From JBFGWM01 sp041588495 (GTDB taxonomy: Bacteria > Pseudomonadota > Gammaproteobacteria > Pseudomonadales > JBFGWM01), in assembly GCA_041588495.1 (NCBI GenBank), contig JBFGWM010000091.1, positions 1 through 10,314 of the forward strand: DNA of 10,314 nucleotides. The letters are read 5' to 3'. How positions within the stretch are numbered: position 1 is the first letter of the stretch; every line of letters starts with the position of its first letter. Shown here piece by piece: positions 6,149-10,314 of this stretch. The notes under the pieces are model-generated. The model did not search any database. It saw only the letters and a list, made by a program, of their open reading frames with translations, and was not told the DNA's origin. The position numbers and the translations under genes were made by a program.

Positions 6149-6817
6149 ATGGAGATCCCGCAGTCCCTCGTGTTCCGTGAACTCGGCCTGTGTGAATACA
6201 TGCCGGTGTGGCGCGCCATGCAGGCGTTCACCGACGGGCGCGATGCGGACACGCCGGATGAGCTGTGGTTTCTCGAGCACAGCCCGGTGTTCACCCAGGG
6301 CCAGGCGGGCCGCCCCGAGCACATCCTGAACCCCGGCGAGATCCCGGTGGTGCAGGTTGATCGCGGCGGGCAGGTCACCTACCACGGGCCGGGGCAACTG
6401 GTCGGATACCTTCTGGTGGATCTCGAGCGGCGGCGAATCGGCGTGCGCGACCTGGTCGACGTGATCGAACAGGGCATCGTCGGGTTGCTGGCCGATTTCG
6501 ACATTGTCGCGAAACCGCGTCCGGATGCGCCTGGCGTCTACGTGGACGGGGCCAAGATCGCCTCGCTCGGTCTGCGCGTGCGGCGTGGCCGCTCCTATCA
6601 CGGGCTGGCGCTCAACGTGGACATGGACCTGGAGCCGTTCCGGCGCATCAACCCGTGCGGCTATGCCGGCCAGGCCATGACCCGCATGCGCGACCTGGGT
6701 GTCGATGCCGGTGTCGCGGAGGTCGCGGCGGGATTGCGCGAGCGCCTGACAGGCCTGCTCGGCTATAATTCCGTAACATTCTCCCGGGGACTCCCTCTCG
6801 ATGAGCAACCTGTCTGA
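6149..6817 (+). CDS. lipB: LipB, octanoyl-ACP:protein N-octanoyltransferase
   Basis: LipB moves octanoate from acyl carrier protein to the lipoyl-domain lysine of 2-oxoacid dehydrogenases and GcvH, the first step of endogenous lipoylation. The 222-aa product shows HSPVFTQGQAG (44-54), the signature RGGQVTYHGPGQLVGY (72-87), GAKIASLGLRV (134-144) with catalytic Lys136, SYHGLALNV (149-157) and INPCGYAG (167-174) with the acyl-accepting Cys170. All key residues are present. The ATG at 6149 has GAGG (6140-6143) at 5-nt spacing; the frame is open much further upstream, but only as a shadow of ybeD and the aminotransferase gene. Its stop lies 17 nt inside lipA, so the two lipoate genes overlap and are probably co-translated. 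A TATAAT hexamer near its 3' end may give lipA its own promoter. Confidence 0.96.
   Translation: MEIPQSLVFRELGLCEYMPVWRAMQAFTDGRDADTPDELWFLEHSPVFTQGQAGRPEHILNPGEIPVVQVDRGGQVTYHGPGQLVGYLLVDLERRRIGVRDLVDVIEQGIVGLLADFDIVAKPRPDAPGVYVDGAKIASLGLRVRRGRSYHGLALNVDMDLEPFRRINPCGYAGQAMTRMRDLGVDAGVAEVAAGLRERLTGLLGYNSVTFSRGLPLDEQPV
6764..6769 (+). promoter_or_regulatory. Possible internal -10 element for lipA
   Basis: A perfect TATAAT lies in the 3' end of lipB, 31 nt before the lipA ATG. No convincing -35 is seen at 16-18 bp: the nearest, CTGACA at 6746-6751, is too close at 12 bp. It may serve as a secondary promoter or be chance within the codons for G-Y-N. Confidence 0.3.
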
Positions 6818-7793
6818 AGGAAGCGGTGTTCCCGCCAAGGGGAGGGTTCCGCGTGCCGAGCCGGGCGTGAAGCTGCGCGGTGCCGAAAAGGTCGCGCGCA
6901 TCCCTGTAAAGGTCATTCCGACCGAGACCATGCCACGCAAGCCGGACTGGATCCGGGTGCGGATGCCGTCCTCCGGCGAGGTCGGCCGCATCAAGTCTCT
7001 GTTGCGGGAACTCGACCTGCACACCGTCTGCGAGGAAGCCTCCTGTCCGAACCTGCCGGAGTGCTTCGGTCACGGGACCGCCACCTTCATGATCATGGGC
7101 GATATCTGTACCCGTCGCTGTCCGTTCTGCGATGTCGCTCACGGGCGTCCCGAGGCGCTCGATGCCGATGAGCCGTTGCACCTGGCCCAGGCCATCCAGC
7201 GCATGCAGTTGCGCTACGTCGTCATTACCTCGGTGGATCGCGACGACCTGCGTGACGGCGGGGCCGCGCATTTCGCCGCATGTATCCGCGAGGCGCGCCG
7301 GCTCAACCCGGACCTGCGCATCGAGGTGCTGGTTCCGGATTTCCGTGGCCGGATGGACGTGGCGGTGAACGCACTCGGAGAAGAGCCGCCCGACGTCTTC
7401 AACCACAACCTCGAGACCGTGCCGCGACTGTACCGGCAGGTCCGTCCCGGCTCCGATTACGACTGGTCACTGGACCTCCTGGAGGATTTCGGGCATCGCT
7501 TTCCGGCCGTCCCCACCAAGTCCGGCCTGATGCTCGGATTGGGGGAAACCCTTGAAGAGGTCGAGGCGGTGCTCGAGGACCTGCGCGCCCATGACGTTAA
7601 CATGGTGACCCTCGGCCAGTATCTGCAGCCGAGCCGGAACCACCTGCCCGTGGAGCGCTTCGTGCATCCCGATGAATTCCGGCACCTGGGAGACCGGGCC
7701 CGCGCGATGGGCTTCACCTCGGTGGCAAGTGGCCCCATGGTACGCTCCTCCTACCATGCCGACCTGCAGGCGCAGGGCGAGACCGTGGAATAG
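6801..7793 (+). CDS. lipA: LipA, lipoyl synthase (radical SAM)
   Basis: LipA inserts two sulfur atoms at C6 and C8 of protein-bound octanoyl groups. The 330-aa product has both iron-sulfur motifs: the auxiliary cluster ligands Cys77, Cys82 and Cys88 in CEEASCPNLPEC, and the radical SAM triad Cys103, Cys107 and Cys110 in CTRRCPFC. The C-terminal RSSY motif (315-318) gives the serine ligand of the auxiliary cluster, which is consumed as sulfur donor. GHGTATFMIMGDICTRRC, NHNLETVPRLY and the GLMLGLGE stretch are also typical. The ATG at 6801 has GGGGA (6786-6790) 10 nt upstream. The N-terminus aligns with other LipA proteins through GVKLRGAEKVARIPVK, with about 20 extra residues at the front. It is the last gene of the + strand block; the following gene is convergent. 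Confidence 0.97.
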   Translation: MSNLSEGSGVPAKGRVPRAEPGVKLRGAEKVARIPVKVIPTETMPRKPDWIRVRMPSSGEVGRIKSLLRELDLHTVCEEASCPNLPECFGHGTATFMIMGDICTRRCPFCDVAHGRPEALDADEPLHLAQAIQRMQLRYVVITSVDRDDLRDGGAAHFAACIREARRLNPDLRIEVLVPDFRGRMDVAVNALGEEPPDVFNHNLETVPRLYRQVRPGSDYDWSLDLLEDFGHRFPAVPTKSGLMLGLGETLEEVEAVLEDLRAHDVNMVTLGQYLQPSRNHLPVERFVHPDEFRHLGDRARAMGFTSVASGPMVRSSYHADLQAQGETVE

Positions 7794-7840
7794 GTCCGCA
7801 CTGCACGGAATTTTAACTGCCTGAAATTTAAGACGAATTG

Positions 7841-7865
7841 TCCGGATCCAGTGGTATGGTCCGGA
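7841..7865. terminator. Weak hairpin between convergent lipA and yajL
   Basis: TCCGGA (7841-7846) pairs with TCCGGA (7860-7865), and CCA (7848-7850) with TGG (7857-7859), leaving T7847 bulged and a 6-nt loop. Only a short GTTTG follows on the + strand and no T-run on the - strand. It may act as a weak bidirectional stop for transcription in the 107-bp gap between the two genes. The AT-rich run at 7809-7840 shows nothing else recognisable. Confidence 0.3.
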
Positions 7866-7900
7866 GTTTGCGGCGTTTGCGATCGGGCCCGCGCGCGTTG

Positions 7901-8455
7901 CTATCCTGCCAGCATCGCGGTGCGAATCGTGGCGCTGGTGTCCGCACCACGCAGGAGGGTGACCAGTTCCAACGCAAAATCGATGGCTGTGCCGGGTCCC
8001 TGGCTGGTCACGCAGTTGCGGTCGGTGACCACCGGTTGATCGATGTAGGCTGCGCCGAGCGCGTCAGACATCGAGGGGTAACAGGTGGCACGGTATCCCT
8101 CGAGCAATCCGTGGGGACTCAAGGCCACGGCGGGAGACGCGCAGATCGCGGCGAAAAGCGCGCCTTCATCCCGCTGCCTGATTAAACGCTCGATCAATCG
8201 TGTACAATCCCTAAAGTTTTCGGCGCCTGCGAGTCCGCCGGGCAACACCACGAGTTTCCAGTCCTCATCGACGCGGTTCGCAAGCATGCAATCCGCCTCG
8301 ATCCGCAGGCCCCGCGCCGCTTCAATGACAGACCGATCGGTATGTATGCTGGCGACGGCTACCGGGACCTCCGCGCGCCTGAGGACGTCGATGATCACCG
8401 CGGTTTCGATGTCTTCCACGCCGTCGGAAATGGGCACTAATACGCTGTTTTTCAT
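7901..8455 (-). CDS. yajL: DJ-1/PfpI superfamily protein, YajL-like
   Basis: This 184-aa cytoplasmic protein belongs to the DJ-1 group (E. coli YajL, human PARK7). Those proteins are linked to oxidative-stress protection, chaperone activity and disputed glyoxalase/deglycase activities. The sequence shows the N-terminal strand and Glu17 (VEDIET, matching DJ-1 Glu18), VVLPGGLAGAENFRD (69-83), the nucleophile-elbow AAICASP with Cys105 (matching DJ-1 Cys106), and SQGPGTAIDFALELV near the C-terminus, almost identical in pattern to YajL. The start is the ATG complementary to 8453-8455; the frame is open to 8821 but the upstream residues do not resemble the family. No Shine-Dalgarno site precedes this ATG. 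The place where one is expected holds a palindrome (8462-8473). The gene converges on lipA and diverges from the yfiR-like gene. Confidence 0.9.
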   Translation of the reverse strand: MKNSVLVPISDGVEDIETAVIIDVLRRAEVPVAVASIHTDRSVIEAARGLRIEADCMLANRVDEDWKLVVLPGGLAGAENFRDCTRLIERLIRQRDEGALFAAICASPAVALSPHGLLEGYRATCYPSMSDALGAAYIDQPVVTDRNCVTSQGPGTAIDFALELVTLLRGADTSATIRTAMLAG

Positions 8456-8461
8456 GCAAAA

Positions 8462-8473
8462 CACGGCGCCGTG
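8462..8473. repeat. 12-bp palindrome in the yajL leader
   Basis: CACGGCGCCGTG is a perfect palindrome located 6 nt upstream of the yajL start codon (on the - strand), where a ribosome binding site would be expected. It could be a protein-binding site or chance in GC-rich DNA. Confidence 0.6.
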
Positions 8474-8498
8474 GCTGGTTCGCGTATTCCTTAACCGG

Positions 8499-8518
8499 CA
8501 AGTATACTCAAATACTTG
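8499..8518. promoter_or_regulatory. Operator-like dyad over a candidate -10 element
   Basis: CAAGTAT (8499-8505) and ATACTTG (8512-8518) are exact inverted repeats with a 6-nt spacer. The palindromic AGTATACT (8501-8508) inside gives TATACT, a good -10 hexamer, on both strands (8501-8506 on -, 8503-8508 on +). On the - strand transcription would begin about 40 nt before yajL. A dyad over the -10 with no visible -35 suggests a regulator-controlled promoter. This is an inference. Confidence 0.45.
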
Positions 8519-8657
8519 TATCGGGGCCGCGATTCGGTCAGGGAAGCGCGTGGCCCGGGTTTTCTTGTGGATGCGCAGGCCCGGAAGTTTTGCGCCGGAG
8601 CGGATGCCGGTATGCAACGGTGAACCGACCATTGGGCGCGGGGAACAAATGCAGTTT

Positions 8658-8669
8658 CGAATCGATTCG
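8658..8669. repeat. 12-bp palindrome before the yfiR-like gene
   Basis: CGAATCGATTCG is a perfect palindrome ending 5 nt before the ATG at 8675. It may be an operator or a chance symmetry around the ATCGAT core. Confidence 0.6.
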
Positions 8670-8674
8670 TGGTC

Positions 8675-9244
8675 ATGCGCGATGGAGTGTCTCTCAGGGT
8701 GAGGATGTTGCTGGCGGTCGCCCTCATGCTGCAGGCTGCATTGGCCGGCGGAGAGACCCGCGTGGCCGAGGAATATACCCTCAAGGCCGCCTACCTCTAC
8801 AACTTCGCCAAGTTTGTGCAATGGCCCAAGGAGGTGAAGCCAGCCGGCGATCCGATCCGTGTGTGCGTGCTGGGGGACGACCCCTTCGGACCTGGCCTAG
8901 ACAAGATCCGTGGGCGCAAGGCCCAGAACCGTGAGATCACCGTGGCCAGGATGCAGTCCCTTCCGGACGCGGATGCCCCGCCCTGTGACATCCTGTTCGT
9001 AACCGCGTCTGAAAAAGGGGGGGTCGAAAAACTTGTCGCGCGTCTTGCCAGGCACCCGGTGCTGACGGTCAGCGACATCGACGGATTTGTGAAACGTGGG
9101 GGGATGATCGGTTTCCTGAACGTCGAACAGCGCATCAAGTTTGAGGTGAACATCGCCGCGTCGGACACGGCGAACCTGACCATCAGCTCTTTCCTGCTGC
9201 AACTTGCGCTGGCCGTTCATGGCCGCGAGGAACGGGAGGAGTAA
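8675..9244 (+). CDS. YfiR-family (DUF4154) periplasmic regulator
   Basis: In Pseudomonas, YfiR is a periplasmic repressor of the membrane diguanylate cyclase YfiN and responds to redox or envelope stress. The 189-aa product has an N-terminal signal (RVRMLLAVALMLQAALA) and then the family hallmark EEYTLKAAYLYNFAKFVQWP (about 32-51). It ends with the equally typical HPVLTVSDIDGF, RGGMIGF and NISSFLLQLA-like stretches. Cys64 and Cys104 have nearly the spacing of the first disulfide pair of Pseudomonas YfiR; a second C-terminal pair is absent. The start is uncertain. ATG 8675 gives a signal peptide with a basic front end but has no Shine-Dalgarno site. ATG 8705 has AGGG at 5 nt but would remove all the basic residues. 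GTG 8669 is also in frame. The gene lies only 2 nt before a CHASE8-like histidine kinase gene, so the two are almost certainly cotranscribed and the kinase is the likely partner. Confidence 0.88.
   Translation: MRDGVSLRVRMLLAVALMLQAALAGGETRVAEEYTLKAAYLYNFAKFVQWPKEVKPAGDPIRVCVLGDDPFGPGLDKIRGRKAQNREITVARMQSLPDADAPPCDILFVTASEKGGVEKLVARLARHPVLTVSDIDGFVKRGGMIGFLNVEQRIKFEVNIAASDTANLTISSFLLQLALAVHGREEREE
9234..9241 (+). promoter_or_regulatory. Shine-Dalgarno site of the histidine kinase gene
   Basis: GGGAGGAG overlaps the last codons of the yfiR-like gene and lies 5 nt before the GTG at 9247. It fixes this GTG as the start and implies strong, coupled translation. Confidence 0.7.
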
Positions 9245-9246
9245 CG

Positions 9247-10314
9247 GTGGCACGGCGGAAGAACAATCTCCGGCGCCGTCTCGTCGCCCTGTGCATGACG
9301 GTGTCCGGGCTGGTGCTGCTGGTGACTTCGGTCGCATTCCTGACCAGCGAGGCCCTGCTGTTGCGCTCCATGATGGAGGAAAACCTCAGCTCCCAGGCGC
9401 GGGCCATCGCGACCAACTCCCGCGCAGCCCTGTTGTTTGGCGACCGCTCCGCGGCGGCTGACCAGTTGCGTGTCCTGGAGGCCACCCCGAACGTCGAGGC
9501 CGGCCTGACGATCTCCACGGATGGGGAGCATTTCGCAACCTTCACGCCGGGAGATTTCCAGGAGGAGGCTCCGAGCACCGCGTTTCCGGATATCGAGGCC
9601 GACAAGGCGCAGTCGGTACACGATGGTTGGGACATGATTTTCGTGACAGAGCCGGTGCGCATGGAGGGCGAATTACTCGGCCGGGTGGAGCTGCACTCCA
9701 ATATGAAACCGGTCACCAGCACGTTGCGCAAGGTATCCCTGGTGGTCGCCGCGCTGGGCCTGCTTTGCTTCGGACTCGCTTTCGTCCTCGCCCTCAGCCT
9801 CCAGCGACGCATCTCGGGTCCGATCCTGGAACTGGCAACCACCATGCAGGATGTCGGCAAGACCAAGAACTACTCGATCCAGGTCGAACACCAGACCGAC
9901 GACGAAATCGGCCAGTTGGTGACGGGCTTCAACGACATGCTCCGCGAGATCCGCATGCGCGATCAGGACATCGTCAGCGCCGCCGACCTGCTGGAGAAGC
10001 AGGTTGCCGAGCGCACCGAGGAACTTCGCGTGCGTAACGAGGAACTGGCGCGAGCGATGAAGGACCTGCTGCGTGCGAAGGAGGCCGCGGAAGAGGCCAG
10101 CAAGGCGAAAAGCGAGTTCCTGGCCACCATGAGCCACGAGATTCGCACACCTATGAACGGTGTGCTCGGCATGACCGAACTCCTGCTGGGTACGGAACTG
10201 GATGCCAAGCAAGGTCATTATGCCGAACTCGCGCGGGATTCGGCCGAATCGCTGCTGGCGATCATCAACGACATCCTCGACTTCAGCAAGATCGAGGCAG
10301 GCAAGCTGGAACTC
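9247..10314 (+). CDS. Membrane sensor histidine kinase (CHASE8-like, HAMP, HisKA), 3' end outside window
   Basis: The frame is open from GTG 9247 through the last base (356 codons, no stop). A basic N-terminus precedes TM1 (about 12-38). A periplasmic domain follows (about 39-160), containing ARAIATNSRAALLFGDR and LRVLEATPNVEAGLTI, which looks like the CHASE8 domain found in YfiN-type proteins. TM2 is at about 164-184, a HAMP domain at about 185-237 (with TDDEIGQLVTGFNDM), and then a charged coiled coil (about 240-290). The HisKA domain starts at KSEFLATMSHEIRTPMNG, with His297 as phospho-acceptor. The window ends inside or just after HisKA, so the ATPase domain and any receiver or HPt domains cannot be seen. 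The EFLATMSHEIRTPMNGVLGM style is typical of hybrid (BarA/TorS-like) kinases. Its position right after a YfiR-family gene suggests that YfiR controls its periplasmic domain. Confidence 0.9.
   Translation, partial: MARRKNNLRRRLVALCMTVSGLVLLVTSVAFLTSEALLLRSMMEENLSSQARAIATNSRAALLFGDRSAAADQLRVLEATPNVEAGLTISTDGEHFATFTPGDFQEEAPSTAFPDIEADKAQSVHDGWDMIFVTEPVRMEGELLGRVELHSNMKPVTSTLRKVSLVVAALGLLCFGLAFVLALSLQRRISGPILELATTMQDVGKTKNYSIQVEHQTDDEIGQLVTGFNDMLREIRMRDQDIVSAADLLEKQVAERTEELRVRNEELARAMKDLLRAKEAAEEASKAKSEFLATMSHEIRTPMNGVLGMTELLLGTELDAKQGHYAELARDSAESLLAIINDILDFSKIEAGKLEL

Larger units (their letters stand above)
8456..8674. other. Divergent intergenic region with inverted repeats
   Basis: This 219-base non-coding stretch separates the - strand yajL gene from the + strand yfiR-like gene and must hold promoters for both. 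It contains a 12-bp palindrome at 8462-8473, a 7-bp-arm dyad at 8499-8518 containing a TATACT element readable on both strands, and a 12-bp palindrome at 8658-8669. No -35 hexamer with good spacing is seen for either direction. No open frame of credible coding character lies here. Confidence 0.6.

Noticed and set aside
7868..7881. Short direct repeat TTTGCG-GCG-TTTGCG
   Set aside because: Two short units near the yajL stop; too small to be distinguished from chance and not part of an array.
8456..8821. 122-residue N-terminal extension of the YajL-like protein
   Set aside because: The extension does not resemble the family, overlaps the yfiR-like gene on the other strand and would cover the divergent promoter region. 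The DJ-1 fold starts at the Met encoded at 8455.
9627..10037. Second-frame open stretch inside the histidine kinase gene
   Set aside because: The kinase frame is continuous with clear HAMP and HisKA motifs. The alternative is Arg/Gly/His-rich shadow.

Overview
The window is GC-rich, tightly packed bacterial DNA. It carries the conserved gammaproteobacterial cell-wall and lipoate cluster mrdA-rodA-mltB-rlpA-dacA-(D-amino acid transaminase)-ybeD-lipB-lipA, all on the + strand. The gene order matches the well-known Pseudomonas/Chromatiales-type arrangement, with an extra D-amino acid aminotransferase between dacA and ybeD. The organism is therefore most likely a high-GC gammaproteobacterium. That is inferred from gene order and protein character; no 16S or other taxonomic marker is present.

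Layout. Bases 1-561 are one open frame with no start in the window. The first ~140 bases encode a piece of a type II secretion/type IV pilus secretin (GspD/PilQ-like). From about base 165 the frame encodes the C-terminal end of PBP2 (MrdA), including its KTG motif. This join is either an assembly chimera at a contig edge or a real rearrangement. Then follow rodA (551-1696), mltB (1732-2754), rlpA (2751-3686), dacA (3768-4958, with its own extended -10 promoter), a class IV aminotransferase (4993-5850), ybeD (5886-6140), lipB (6149-6817) and lipA (6801-7793). Overlaps or short gaps suggest operon-like transcription and translational coupling. A convergent DJ-1/YajL-family gene lies on the - strand (7901-8455).

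A 219-base divergent intergenic region (8456-8674) holds several inverted repeats and a TATACT element readable on both strands. To its right, on the + strand, are a YfiR-family periplasmic protein gene (DUF4154, 8675-9244) and, 2 nt later, a membrane histidine kinase gene that runs off the window end (9247 onward). The kinase has a CHASE8-like periplasmic domain, a HAMP domain and a HisKA domain with its phospho-acceptor His. It has no stop before base 10314.

How they work together. RodA (glycosyltransferase) and PBP2 (transpeptidase) form the elongasome synthase. MltB and RlpA are lytic transglycosylases, and DacA trims pentapeptides and releases D-Ala, which the cytoplasmic transaminase could recycle. 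YbeD, LipB and LipA belong to octanoyl transfer and sulfur insertion for protein lipoylation. The most unusual parts are the secretin/PBP2 junction at the left edge and the YfiR + CHASE8-kinase pair at the right edge. In the latter, a YfiR-type regulator appears to be paired with a histidine kinase instead of the YfiN diguanylate cyclase known from Pseudomonas. No tRNA, rRNA, CRISPR array or insertion sequence was seen.
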